Source of the DNA: an uncultured Clostridia bacterium
GTDB lineage: Bacteria; Bacillota; Clostridia; Christensenellales; Aristaeellaceae
Direction of reading: 5' to 3'
Assembly (NCBI GenBank): GCA_946626395.1
Contig: CAMOUF010000251.1
Span: 1-23,054 of the forward strand
Length of the DNA stretch: 23,054 bases
Shown here: one piece after another, positions 11,536-19,160 of the stretch
Numbering within the stretch: the stretch's first letter is position 1
How the letters are laid out: each line of letters opens with the position of its first letter
The notes under the pieces: generated by a model
Databases searched by the model: none
Seen by the model: only the letters and a program-made list of their open reading frames with translations
Told to the model about the DNA's origin: nothing
Position numbers and translations under genes: made by a program

Positions 11536-12671
11536 CGCAGCATCACCGTCAGGTTCCCCACCACCAGCATCTGGGCCACCAGCAGCAGAAACATGGCCCC
11601 CACCGACAATTGGATCACGAACAGAAGCATCAGAATATCGGAAAAATCCTGCATGCAAGCCCCGCCCCGGGCGTCGGTCAGCGGCTCCAGCAGGGCGGCT
11701 GCCATCCGGTACAGCAGCGCCGCCGCCAGGGTTTGGGTCATGGGCACGGCGGCGACGGACAACAGGATCATCAGCCCCGTGACCCCCAGGGCGTTCTTGA
11801 TGAGCAGCGACGCCCCCACCAGGGTGTCCATGGTGTCCGCCACCATGCCGCCCACCACCGGCACGAAATGATCCACCGCGTATTTCGCCGTGCGCAGGGA
11901 CCCCCCGTCCGCCGCCGCCGCGCCCAGGGATTGCAGCGCCGTCACCGAGATGAACACCGTGAACCCCACGCCCAGGGTCCAGCTGGCCCCGGAGCGGAAA
12001 AGGCCCGACAGCCGCCCAATGCGCATCCGGGGGGAAAGATGATTCAGGATGGCGGTCACCCCCGCCGCCAGGGCCAGGGGCAGGGTCACCGACCGCACCA
12101 GCGCCGTCATGGTGCCGCTGGCCGCCACCACCGCGGGCTGGAAAAAGGCCGCTCCCGCCGTGGCGCCCACCGCCGCCAGCAGCGTCAGCAGCAGCGGGAA
12201 CAGGGCCTGCATGGTGTCCGCCATCCGGCTGACCGCGTCCCGGGCCAGGTTCAAATGCTCCCCCAAATCCTGGGCCATGCATCCGGCCAGCAGCAGAAAG
12301 CACCCGGCGCTCAGCGCCTCCCCCAGCGCCCCTTTGGCAAAGGAGGCCCGCAGCCTTTGCAGCACCCCGCAGAAAATGGCGGGGGCCATCAGCCGGGCCA
12401 GCCGCCAGGCGCTGGCTGTGACCGCCCCCAGGAAACGGGCGGCCAGGGAACGGAGCACTTCCTCTCCGCTGAATGTTCCTTCGCCCCGGGCCATGGACAG
12501 CACGAAGGAACGAAAATCCTCCCCCTGGGGAAACGCCCGCTCATACGCCTCCTGCCACTGAGACAAAGGCAGCGCGTCCAGGGCGCTTTCCAGGGCTTCG
12601 TCCAGGCTTTCGGCCCGGGCGGGGGCGGCAAACAGCAGAAGCAAAATCCAGGCAATCAGCACCCTTTTCAT
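11532..12671 (-). CDS. spoIIIAE: Stage III sporulation protein AE
   Basis: The 379-residue product starts with a signal-like segment (MKRVLIAWILLLLFAAPARA, residues 1-20), then an extracytoplasmic region of roughly 100 residues (SLDEALESALDALPLSQWQ onward). A run of about seven membrane helices follows, including ALFPLLLTLLAAVGATAGAAFF, WTLGVGFTVFISVTALQSLGA and LMLLFVIQLSVGAMFLLLVAQ. SpoIIIAE is the large polytopic component of the channel complex in the outer forespore membrane. Length is close to the usual 390-400. The start ATG at 12669-12671 overlaps the spoIIIAD stop by four bases; the frame remains open upstream but that part lies inside spoIIIAD. Confidence 0.93.
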   Translation of the reverse strand: MKRVLIAWILLLLFAAPARAESLDEALESALDALPLSQWQEAYERAFPQGEDFRSFVLSMARGEGTFSGEEVLRSLAARFLGAVTASAWRLARLMAPAIFCGVLQRLRASFAKGALGEALSAGCFLLLAGCMAQDLGEHLNLARDAVSRMADTMQALFPLLLTLLAAVGATAGAAFFQPAVVAASGTMTALVRSVTLPLALAAGVTAILNHLSPRMRIGRLSGLFRSGASWTLGVGFTVFISVTALQSLGAAAADGGSLRTAKYAVDHFVPVVGGMVADTMDTLVGASLLIKNALGVTGLMILLSVAAVPMTQTLAAALLYRMAAALLEPLTDARGGACMQDFSDILMLLFVIQLSVGAMFLLLVAQMLVVGNLTVMLR

Positions 12672-13057
12672 GGCACGAAGGAAAATGTCAGCTGGCCGAT
12701 CTCCGCAAGGAACGGCAGGGTCTGGGCCAGGAGCAGCATTTTGCCGCACAGGGCCGCCTTGGCCGCCAGCCCTTCCTCTCCCGCGTCCCGGCAGGCCTGC
12801 ACGGCGAACTCCGTCACATAGGCCATGGCCACCAGCTTGAGCAGCACCGCCCCGGTCTGGCCGCCCACCCCCGCCTTTTCCGCCAGGGCCCCCAGGGTTT
12901 CCACGGCGGGCGACAGCCGGGTCACCGCGAAGAAAAACAGCATCAGCCCCGCCGCCAGCGCCGCCGCCGCCCCGGCCTGCCGGTGGGCCGAGCGCAGGGT
13001 AAAGCAGAGCATCGCGGCGGACAGGGTAAAGCCCGCCAGCTTCATTTCTTCCGTCAT
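12668..13057 (-). CDS. spoIIIAD: Stage III sporulation protein AD
   Basis: The 129-residue product has four or so hydrophobic segments, from LAGFTLSAAMLCFTL to LCGKMLLLAQTLPFLAEI. It carries the family-typical region VLLKLVAMAYVTEFAVQACRDAGEEGLAAK, shared with the smaller SpoIIIAC. Both are membrane components of the SpoIIIA-SpoIIQ channel, made in the mother cell. Length agrees with B. subtilis SpoIIIAD (133). ATG at 13055-13057 overlaps the spoIIIAC stop (ATGA), and its own stop overlaps the spoIIIAE start. Confidence 0.93.
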   Translation of the reverse strand: MTEEMKLAGFTLSAAMLCFTLRSAHRQAGAAAALAAGLMLFFFAVTRLSPAVETLGALAEKAGVGGQTGAVLLKLVAMAYVTEFAVQACRDAGEEGLAAKAALCGKMLLLAQTLPFLAEIGQLTFSFVP

Positions 13058-13251
13058 GGCAGCTGAAACACCGCCTGCACCTGGGAAAGCACCTGCCCCG
13101 CCAAGTTCACCACCATCATCACCACGATCAGGCAGCCCGCCATGGCCGCCACCGTGGCAATGTCCTCCCGGCCCGCCTTGGTCAGGGCCTGGCAGATCAC
13201 CGTGACCAGCAGGCCCACCCCGGCGATTTTCAGCAGTACGTCGATCTGCAC
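13054..13251 (-). CDS. spoIIIAC: Stage III sporulation protein AC
   Basis: The 65-residue product reads IDVLLKIAGVGLLVTVICQALTKAGREDIATV and then a second helix, AGCLIVVMMVVNLAGQVL, the standard two-helix SpoIIIAC hairpin with its conserved KAGR-D turn. It is part of the membrane core of the mother-cell side of the forespore channel. The start is GTG at 13249-13251, seven bases after AGGAGGGG; the longer open frame upstream runs inside spoIIIAB and is not used. Length matches the family (about 68). Confidence 0.93.
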   Translation of the reverse strand: MQIDVLLKIAGVGLLVTVICQALTKAGREDIATVAAMAGCLIVVMMVVNLAGQVLSQVQAVFQLP

Positions 13252-13267
13252 CCCGTTCCCCCTCCTG

Positions 13268-13756
13268 TCAGCATAGCAGAATGAACACCGCCGCGCCCCC
13301 CAGCCAGCCCAGAGAGCGATACAGCCTGCCGTCCCTTTCCCGTTTTTCCCGGCAGGCCTGCCTGGCCCCCTCCAGCCGTTCCCTGGCCCAGGCAAGCGTT
13401 TCCGCCTGCTCTTGGAGGGAGGCGGAAAACAGGCCCGTCAGGCATCTTTCCAGTGCCTCCCGTTCCCCGGGCAGCAGCGCTTCATGCCAGGGCAGGCGTT
13501 TCATCAGCGCTTCCGGTTCGGCGGCAGGGGCCGCTTCCAGCTGCTCAAGCAGCGCGGGCAGGGGCAGCGCGCCTGCCCCGGCGCCCTCCCGCAAAAGCTC
13601 CCCCAGGGTCAGCGCCCGATGGCTGGCCGCCGCCTGCATCCGGCCCAGGGCGTCCGCCCAATCGGTCAGGGCCTGTTCCCGCCGGCGCAGATATGCGCTG
13701 GCCCATTGCCCCGCCGCCACGCAGGCCCCGGAAACCGCCAGCGCCGCCGCCGTCAT
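13268..13756 (-). CDS. spoIIIAB: Stage III sporulation protein AB
   Basis: The 162-residue product has a hydrophobic N-terminus (TAAALAVSGACVAAGQWASAYL), a long helical cytoplasmic part with many Ala, Glu and Arg (LTDWADALGRMQAAASH, then ETLAWARERLEGARQACREKRERDG), and a C-terminal membrane anchor (SLGWLGGAAVFILLC). This matches SpoIIIAB, which resembles GspF-type platform proteins of secretion systems and partners the ATPase SpoIIIAA. B. subtilis SpoIIIAB has 171 residues. The start ATG at 13754-13756 overlaps the spoIIIAA stop. A gap of 16 bases with a strong ribosome site separates it from spoIIIAC. Confidence 0.92.
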   Translation of the reverse strand: MTAAALAVSGACVAAGQWASAYLRRREQALTDWADALGRMQAAASHRALTLGELLREGAGAGALPLPALLEQLEAAPAAEPEALMKRLPWHEALLPGEREALERCLTGLFSASLQEQAETLAWARERLEGARQACREKRERDGRLYRSLGWLGGAAVFILLC

Positions 13757-14574
13757 GGCCTTCCCTCCCCGATCACGGGCGGCGTTCCCACCGCCGTCAA
13801 TCGCGCCGTATGATGAAAGACGCCCGCGCGCAGCAAGGGCCCGATGCCGGGCCGCTGTTTAATATCGTCCAGGCTGTCTCCGTGGGCCGTGGCCAGCACC
13901 CGCACCCCGCACCGGGCCGCGTCCCCGATGGCCCGGGCATCCGCGGGGGAGCCGATTTCATCGGTGGCCGCCACTTGAGGGGAGAAAGCCCGCACCAGCA
14001 GGGCAAGGGCCGCGCTTTTTTCCATGCCTGTCACCACGTCGGTGTTGGGCCCCACGTCCAATTGAGGCTGCCCTTCGCCGCATCCGGCGATCTCGCCCCG
14101 CTCGTCCGCCACGCCCACCTGCATCCCATCCCGGGAGGACAGCCGGATCAGCTCCCGCAGCAGGGTGGTTTTCCCCGATCCCGGGGGCCCGAAAATCAAA
14201 ACCGACTTTCCTTTCACCAGGGGATAGATTCCGTCCGCCGCCCCCGGCGCCCCGTGGGGCAGGCGCACGCACAGGCTGTGAACGCGGTTCCAGCCCCGGG
14301 GGCCCCATTCCCCGCATATGCCCAGCCTGCATCCCCCCGGCAGAGGCAAAAATCCCAGGGCGGATTCCTCCTGCCGCGCGGCCAGGCTGTGGCCGCTCAG
14401 GGCCTGCAGAGCCCGGTAAATATCCTGAGGAGACAGCACATGGCTGCCCCGCCAGGAATGACTGCCCAGCCACACCAGCGCCGCCTGCCCCGGACGCAGC
14501 CGCACCTCCCGGGCCGACGCCCAATCCACCTGCCCCCAGCCCGGCTCCCCGGGCACGATCAACTGCCAGTCCAT
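13753..14574 (-). CDS. spoIIIAA: Stage III sporulation protein AA, ATPase
   Basis: The 273-residue product is the cytoplasmic ATPase of the SpoIIIA complex, related to secretion ATPases. The Walker A motif is GPPGSGKT at residues 129-136, followed by GVADERGEIAG (157-162) and a Walker B-type strand VAATDEIGS (about 201-209). The region around LATAHGDSLDDI is also typical. B. subtilis SpoIIIAA has 307 residues; this one has a somewhat reduced N-terminal part. ATG at 14572-14574 is the first possible start because an in-frame TAA lies four codons upstream. No clear Shine-Dalgarno sequence precedes it, which is odd for the leader gene of a strongly coupled operon. Expected to be transcribed in the mother cell by sigma-E; no convincing sigma-E boxes were found. 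Confidence 0.94.
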   Translation of the reverse strand: MDWQLIVPGEPGWGQVDWASAREVRLRPGQAALVWLGSHSWRGSHVLSPQDIYRALQALSGHSLAARQEESALGFLPLPGGCRLGICGEWGPRGWNRVHSLCVRLPHGAPGAADGIYPLVKGKSVLIFGPPGSGKTTLLRELIRLSSRDGMQVGVADERGEIAGCGEGQPQLDVGPNTDVVTGMEKSAALALLVRAFSPQVAATDEIGSPADARAIGDAARCGVRVLATAHGDSLDDIKQRPGIGPLLRAGVFHHTARLTAVGTPPVIGEGRP

Positions 14575-14617
14575 GGTAACAGCTTATGAAGGGCCACACT
14601 AAAATATGAGCCAAAAC

Positions 14618-14667
14618 AAAAAAAGCGGCGAATTTCCCATGAGCTGAAAGCCCCGGAGATTCGCCGC
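14618..14667 (-). terminator. Terminator-like hairpin just upstream of spoIIIAA
   Basis: GCGGCGAAT (14625-14633) and ATTCGCCGC (14659-14667) form a perfect 9-bp stem around a 25-base loop. On the minus strand it is followed by seven T (forward A-run 14618-14624). It points toward spoIIIAA, but no minus-strand gene lies upstream because the neighbouring gene is divergent. It could be a leader attenuator, the 3' end of a small RNA, or a block against antisense transcription. Confidence 0.7.
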
Positions 14668-14670
14668 GTA

Positions 14671-14699
14671 TTGTTTCCCATCCGCCGATCTGCTATAAT
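14671..14699 (+). promoter_or_regulatory. Promoter of the 2',3'-cyclic phosphodiesterase gene
   Basis: TTGTTT (14671-14676) and TATAAT (14694-14699) with a 17-base spacer, about 50 bases upstream of the start codon. Confidence 0.75.
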
Positions 14700-14751
14700 C
14701 GAAGCAGGAAGAATGGGGCAGACTTCTGCCCGGAAAGAAGGAAAAAGGATG

Positions 14752-15279
14752 ATGCGTTTGTTTGTCGCCCTGGAGCCGGAGCCGGGTGTCCGGCAGGCCC
14801 TGGCTGATTTGCAGGGCCGTCTGCGGGCCTTGGGGGTGACGGGGCGTTATTTGTCCCCCGTCCATCTGCACCTGACGCTGGCCTTTATCGGCATGTGGCC
14901 GGAGGATATTTCGGGGCTTCTGCCCCCTGTGCGCCAGCCCTTTTCCATTGCCCTGAACGGCCTGGGGGTGTTTCCGGAAGCGAAGGTGCTGTGGGCGGGG
15001 GTCCAGCCCTCCCAGGCGCTAAGCGGCCTGGCGGACCATGTCCGGGACGCGCTGTCCGCTGCGGGCATTCCCTATGACCGGAAGCCTTTTTTCCCGCATA
15101 TGACCCTGGTGCGAAAGCCCGTCCTGCCAGAGAGGTTCCAGCTGGAGGAGGTTCCCATCCCGCCCGCCGTGATGACGGTGCGCAGCGTGTGCCTCTATCG
15201 CTCCGAGCACACGGAAAACGGCATGGCCTACACCGTGATCGGACGCGGCATGGCTTCCGGGGACATAATGGTTCAGTGA
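14752..15279 (+). CDS. thpR: RNA 2',3'-cyclic phosphodiesterase (LigT/ThpR family)
   Basis: The 175-residue product belongs to the 2H phosphoesterase superfamily and opens 2',3'-cyclic phosphate ends of RNA to 2'-phosphates. Both catalytic HxT motifs are present: HLHLTLAFIG near residue 43 and FFPHMTLVRKP near residue 120. MRLFVALEPEPGVRQAL is the typical N-terminus, and length is normal for the family (about 175-190). Two adjacent ATGs exist at 14749 and 14752. The second gives nine bases of spacing from AAGGA and the family-typical MRLFVALE start; the first cannot be excluded. It is a single-gene unit, divergent from spoIIIA and convergent with the response regulator gene. Confidence 0.93.
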   Translation: MRLFVALEPEPGVRQALADLQGRLRALGVTGRYLSPVHLHLTLAFIGMWPEDISGLLPPVRQPFSIALNGLGVFPEAKVLWAGVQPSQALSGLADHVRDALSAAGIPYDRKPFFPHMTLVRKPVLPERFQLEEVPIPPAVMTVRSVCLYRSEHTENGMAYTVIGRGMASGDIMVQ

Positions 15280-15309
15280 TCAGGAGGAAGGAAACAGGAA
15301 AGCGGAATC

Positions 15310-15444
15310 AAGTTCTAAGTTTAAAGTTCTAAGTTCCAAGCAAAATCGTCTTGATGTATCTGCATGTCCTATGGTGCTGAACAGCATCCAGCTTAGAACT
15401 TGGAACTTACAGCTTAGAACTTTTAACATCCAGCTTGGAACTCG
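15310..15444. repeat. Inverted pair of heptad-repeat arrays (AAGTTCT family)
   Basis: The left arm (15310-15340) is AAGTTCT, AAGTTTA, AAGTTCT, AAGTTCC, AAGC. The right arm (about 15388-15444) contains inverted units such as AGCTTAG, AACTTGG, AACTTAC, AGCTTAG, AACTTTT, again with a 7-base period. They lie between two convergent genes and could form a long hairpin on either transcript; no ordinary terminator is visible in this interval. Confidence 0.85.
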
Positions 15445-15495
15445 GCTTCGCTCCATGCCGCAAAGGAACCATGACTGAACAGATACACAGAGCCT

Positions 15496-16221
15496 TTATT
15501 TTTTCCCGTTCCGGAAGGAATGGGGGGAAATGCCGGTGCGCTTGCGAAACCAGCGGCAGAAATAATTATCGGTGGCAAAGCCCATAAGCCGGGAGATTTC
15601 CAGCACGGTCATGCGGCTGTTGCGAAGCAATTGCTCCGCCCGCTCCTGGCGGCACTGGTTGATGTAATCGCTCAAGGTCATGCCGGTGGTTTCCCGATAC
15701 ACCCGGGACAGGTACACCGGATGAAAATGGCAGTACTCCGCCAGCCGGTTCAGGGACAGATCCTCGCTCAGGTGGGCGTTGATATACCCGTGCAGGGCCT
15801 GAATCCATTCCGTGCCCTTCTCCGGCTGAGAGGCGGGCGCGGGGGCTGGGGCCTCCTTTTTCATGGCCCGCTCCACGGTGCTGATCACAAAATCATCGCC
15901 CTCGCCCTTGAGCACATAGGCGAAGGCGTGCTGGTCCAGGGCCTTGCGGGCGTATTCAAAATCCGAATACCCGGTGAGATAGATCACCTGACAGCCGGGA
16001 TGCTTCTCCGTCAGCTTTTCATGCAGCTCCAGGCCGGAAACGTCCGGCATATTGATGTCCGTCAGCAGAATATCCACCTGCGTCTGGGATGCGATTTCCA
16101 TGGCCTGAGCGGCGGAATAGCAGCACAGGACCCGCAGCCGCCCCTGAAAGGCTTCGGCCAGCATGGCGTGAAGCCCGTCGGCAATCAGCACCTCGTCATC
16201 CACGATCAACAGGGTTTGCAT
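15496..16221 (-). CDS. YesN-type response regulator with AraC DNA-binding domain
   Basis: The 241-residue product has an N-terminal receiver domain (1-120): acidic pocket VDDE at 8-10, phosphorylation site Asp55 in LLTDINMPD, switch Thr83 in YLTGYSD, and Lys105 in VLKGE. A Pro/Ala linker precedes a C-terminal AraC/XylS double helix-turn-helix (about 140-238: LSLNRLAEYCHFHPVYLSRVYRE, then MTVLEISRLMGFATDNYFCRWFRKRTGISP). Regulators of this class activate neighbouring carbohydrate transport genes after phosphorylation by YesM-type kinases. The start ATG at 16219-16221, behind AGAGGAGA, overlaps the end of the kinase gene by 26 bases, so the pair is co-translated. A longer frame upstream lies within the kinase gene. 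The receiver core is complete. Confidence 0.94.
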   Translation of the reverse strand: MQTLLIVDDEVLIADGLHAMLAEAFQGRLRVLCCYSAAQAMEIASQTQVDILLTDINMPDVSGLELHEKLTEKHPGCQVIYLTGYSDFEYARKALDQHAFAYVLKGEGDDFVISTVERAMKKEAPAPAPASQPEKGTEWIQALHGYINAHLSEDLSLNRLAEYCHFHPVYLSRVYRETTGMTLSDYINQCRQERAEQLLRNSRMTVLEISRLMGFATDNYFCRWFRKRTGISPHSFRNGKK

Positions 16222-17902
16222 TTTTCTTTTCTCTCCTCTGGAACGTAATAATGGCGGTGAGCCCTCCGTCCACGCACCGAAGGGCCAGCTCATGGCCGCT
16301 GCCCTCGTACAGCTGCAGGCGGCGGTACAGGGTTTTGAGGGCACTCACGTCCCCGCCGTCGTTGCTTCGCACCTGCTCCCACAGGGCGGCCACCTTTTCC
16401 TCGTCCATTTTGCCGCTGTTGTCCGCCACGATCACCCGGAACGCGTCCGGCTCCACTTCATAGCGGATGGACACCAGCCCGCCTTCCGCCCGGTCCTTCA
16501 CGCCGTGCTGGAAGGCGTTTTCCACAATGGGCTGGATGATCAGGGAGGGAATCCTTTCCTCCGCGATTTCCTCCGGCAGGGGCTGCACCTGGATATGAAT
16601 GCGGGGCTCAAAGCGCACCCGTTGGATTTCCAGGTAATTCATCACATGGCGAATCTCGTCCTGGAGCGTCACGATCTGCTCCGGCATTTTGGTGATATAC
16701 CGGTAATAGTTGCTCAGGTTCAGGCTGATGTTGGCGATGGATTTATTGCCGTCCACCTGGGCGACGCGGTAAATGAGGTACAGGGAATTATAGAGGAAAT
16801 GGGGGTCGATCTGCATTTGCAGTTGCTTCAGCTCCGCCTTCTGGGCCCGGTACTGCTCCTCATAGACCTGGGCGGCCAGGCGTTCAATGTGCTCCACCAT
16901 GTCGTTGAACTGGGCGTAAATATCGTCGTAGTCCGTACCGCGGGTGGTTTCGATGCGGTAGCGCCCGTCGGAGCCCGCCTGGCGCATGGTGGTAAAAATA
17001 TCGTTGATGGGCCGCATGATATACACCCGGTAATACAGTAGATACGCCGCCATCAGGCCAAAGGCCAGCAGCGTCAGCACCCACAGGTTGATGCGGTACT
17101 GCAGAAACGGGGCCATCATATCATCCACCCGGGTATAGCCGTACAGGGACAAAGGAAGCCTGCCCATGTCCGCCCGGGCGGAAAACACCGCTTTATTCTT
17201 GGGGTTCCCGATAGAAGAAAGCAGGTCCCCGTCCTCCCCGCTCTTGGCAAACACGGTGCCGTCCCTGCGCAGCAGGGCCAGGCCGTCGGTCTGGTCCCCG
17301 CCCAGCTGGGCCAGGCGGTTGGTCAGGCTGCTCTGGGAAATGGAAATCACGATCATGAACAGGGGGTCGTTCTGGTCATACCGGGGCAAAAGCATCCACA
17401 GTTTGCCGTTCCATTCCGTCACGGCCACCTGGTTGCGCTCCGACCGGCCCAGCAGCGCCTGCCACATGTCCTCGTCCAGGTCGATATACAGGGTCTGGTC
17501 GGTGATGATGGTGTGGCGTTGGTTGGGCAGCATGATCTGCACAGACTCCGCCAGGTCGGTGGAACGCTTGACCATGTATTCCTGGGCCGACAGGGCCTTG
17601 ATGGCCGTCATGCGCTGATAGTCGTCCAGGATGGGATAGGAAAAGGCATAGCGCAGCAGGGACTTATCCGACATCATTTCCAGCATGAAAAACCGCAGCC
17701 GCTCAAAATCCTGCTCGATCTGCCCGGCGGCATACTGGATATGGGTCTGCTGGGCGGACTGCATGTCCGCCTGCACGTTGGTCAGGCCCACGATGTTGAT
17801 GGTCAGGCCCATCGCATAAAACACCAGCACCGCCGCGCAGGTGATCAGAATGAGCCGGATGAACACGGATTTTTTCAGGCTCAATGGATTTTTCTGGGTC
17901 AC
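16196..17902 (-). CDS. YesM-type membrane sensor histidine kinase
   Basis: The 568-residue product has a membrane helix at about 13-40, an extracytoplasmic sensor region (about 45-268), a second helix at 272-292, and a HAMP linker (about 293-345). The His_kinase domain follows, with QIDPHFLYNSL (His368) where QINPHFLYN is usual, and a HATPase domain with N-box IIQPIVENAFQHG (Asn462) and VADNSGKM at 492-499. The final G2 region (SALKTLYRRLQLYEG) lacks the usual GLxN glycine, which may affect nucleotide-lid movement. It should sense an extracellular sugar or oligosaccharide, perhaps through the nearby binding protein, and phosphorylate the adjacent response regulator. The start is GTG at 17900-17902 behind GAGAGGG. 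It has its own promoter and is separated from the transporter genes by a large inverted repeat. Confidence 0.93.
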   Translation of the reverse strand: MTQKNPLSLKKSVFIRLILITCAAVLVFYAMGLTINIVGLTNVQADMQSAQQTHIQYAAGQIEQDFERLRFFMLEMMSDKSLLRYAFSYPILDDYQRMTAIKALSAQEYMVKRSTDLAESVQIMLPNQRHTIITDQTLYIDLDEDMWQALLGRSERNQVAVTEWNGKLWMLLPRYDQNDPLFMIVISISQSSLTNRLAQLGGDQTDGLALLRRDGTVFAKSGEDGDLLSSIGNPKNKAVFSARADMGRLPLSLYGYTRVDDMMAPFLQYRINLWVLTLLAFGLMAAYLLYYRVYIMRPINDIFTTMRQAGSDGRYRIETTRGTDYDDIYAQFNDMVEHIERLAAQVYEEQYRAQKAELKQLQMQIDPHFLYNSLYLIYRVAQVDGNKSIANISLNLSNYYRYITKMPEQIVTLQDEIRHVMNYLEIQRVRFEPRIHIQVQPLPEEIAEERIPSLIIQPIVENAFQHGVKDRAEGGLVSIRYEVEPDAFRVIVADNSGKMDEEKVAALWEQVRSNDGGDVSALKTLYRRLQLYEGSGHELALRCVDGGLTAIITFQRREKKNANPVDRG

Positions 17903-17948
17903 CAGTCTTCGCCCTCTCTTTCCGGATGATTCGTCTCTTTTTGCTTTT

Positions 17949-17977
17949 ATTATACTCCCGAAAGGGGGACGAGTAAA
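17949..17977 (-). promoter_or_regulatory. Promoter of the kinase-regulator pair
   Basis: On the minus strand TTTACT (17972-17977) and TATAAT (17949-17954) have a 17-base spacer. The heptad-repeat array begins three bases upstream of the -35 box, so the promoter core is intact but everything further upstream is repeat DNA. Confidence 0.75.
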
Positions 17978-17979
17978 TC

Positions 17980-18259
17980 AGTTAGGAGTTAATAAAACAG
18001 TGAGGAGTTAGGAGTTAAACCAGTTAGGAGTTAGGAGTGAGGAGTTAGGAGTTATTAGTGGGCGCTCTAAAAAGGAACGAGAGTGAGGAGTACAGAGTGC
18101 AGAGAATACAGTCAACAGAAGAAACGGAATCAGACTTAGCACGGCAAAATAATCTGAACTCTGTACTCTGCTCTCTGAACTCTTTATTATCTGGCGCGCA
18201 GCGCCAACTATTAACTCCTCACTCCTAACTCCTCACTCCTCACTCCTAACTCCTCACTT
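17980..18259. repeat. 280-bp nested inverted repeat built of two heptad families
   Basis: The outer arms are GTTAGGA/GTGAGGA-type heptads, pointing right at 17981-18055 and inverted at about 18211-18258. The inner arms are a second family (TACAGAG, TGCAGAG, AATACAG near 18090-18115, and inverted GTACTCT, GCTCTCT, GAACTCT near 18155-18182). A short palindrome, TGGCGC-GCA-GCGCCA, sits at about 18192-18206. The array ends five bases from the stop codon of the permease gene (18264-18266) and begins three bases from the kinase promoter. It fills the 361-base gap 17903-18263 almost entirely and would form a very long hairpin in any read-through transcript. Confidence 0.88.
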
Positions 18260-18263
18260 TGTT

Positions 18264-19148
18264 TTACCCCTTCACCGACCCCAGCACCATGCCCTTGACG
18301 AAATACCTTTGCAGGAAGGGATAGGCCAGCAGGATAGGCAGGGAAGCCAGAAAGATCTGGGCGCATTTCACCGTTTTATCGGACACCAGCGCCAGGGCCT
18401 GCCAGTCGTTGGCGCCCATATTGGTCAGCTTCATATCGATCACGATGGTGCGCAGGTAGCTTTGCAGGGGATACTGGTCGGGGGTTTTCATGTACAGGAT
18501 GCCGTTGAACCATTCGTTCCAGTGGTACACGGTGGAAAGCAGCGCCACGGTGGCCAGGGCGGCGGTGGAGGTGGGCACGAAAATCTGCCACATGATGCGC
18601 CATTGTCCCGCCCCGTCGATGATGGCGGCCTCCTCCAATTCCCGGGGGGTCTGCCTGAAAAAGTTCAGAAGCAGGATGATATTGTATACCGGCACCGCCC
18701 CGGGGATCACCAAGGCCCAGAAGGTGCCCATCAGGCCGGTCTGCCGGATCACCATGTACAGGGGGACCAGGCCGCCGGACACCAGCATGGTCAGGAAAAA
18801 ATACCAGGCGTACACCGTGCGGAACCGGAACTGGTCCTTTTCCTTGCTCAGGGGATAGGCGCACACGACGCAGAACACCATGTTCAGCCCCACGCCCACC
18901 AGCACCCGCATCACGGACACCAGCATGGAATGCCAGAAGGCGGCGCGCCGGGCCACATAGGCATAGGATTCCAGGGTAAAGTTCACCGGCCACAGGATCA
19001 CCAGCCCGCCGGTGGCCGCCGCGGAATCGGACAGGGAAATGGCGAAAATATGAATCAGGGGAATCAGGCAGCTCAAGGCCAGGAAGCCGAGGAAACAATA
19101 ATTCAGCACCACGAACAGTCTGCTGGCCCAATGCTTGGACTCTACCAT
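18264..19148 (-). CDS. Carbohydrate ABC transporter permease, LplC/YtcP type
   Basis: The 294-residue product is an inner-membrane permease of the LplC branch of sugar importers. It has six membrane segments, the first at about 15-40 (YCFLGFLALSCLIPLIHIFAISL). The EAA loop is complete (LEEAAIIDGAGQWRIMWQIFVP, about residues 193-214), and the C-terminus has the family ending FLQRYFVKGMVLGSVKG. It pairs with the LplB-type permease 12 bases upstream to form the channel. The ATPase is not in this window, as usual for this class, which often shares a common ATPase such as MsmX. ATG at 19146-19148 follows AAGGAGGAAGCGCG. Likely substrates are complex sugars or oligosaccharides, by analogy. Confidence 0.95.
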   Translation of the reverse strand: MVESKHWASRLFVVLNYCFLGFLALSCLIPLIHIFAISLSDSAAATGGLVILWPVNFTLESYAYVARRAAFWHSMLVSVMRVLVGVGLNMVFCVVCAYPLSKEKDQFRFRTVYAWYFFLTMLVSGGLVPLYMVIRQTGLMGTFWALVIPGAVPVYNIILLLNFFRQTPRELEEAAIIDGAGQWRIMWQIFVPTSTAALATVALLSTVYHWNEWFNGILYMKTPDQYPLQSYLRTIVIDMKLTNMGANDWQALALVSDKTVKCAQIFLASLPILLAYPFLQRYFVKGMVLGSVKG

Positions 19149-19160
19149 CGCGCTTCCTCC

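Noticed and set aside
11610..12821. A 403-codon plus-strand frame over the spoIIIA genes
   Set aside because: Antisense to spoIIIAE and spoIIIAD; low-complexity Gln, His, Arg and Pro composition with no recognisable motif.
14575..14620. Sigma-E-type promoter for spoIIIAA (a CATATTTT box)
   Set aside because: Only the -10-like box is suggestive; no matching -35 lies at the right distance, so I did not list it.
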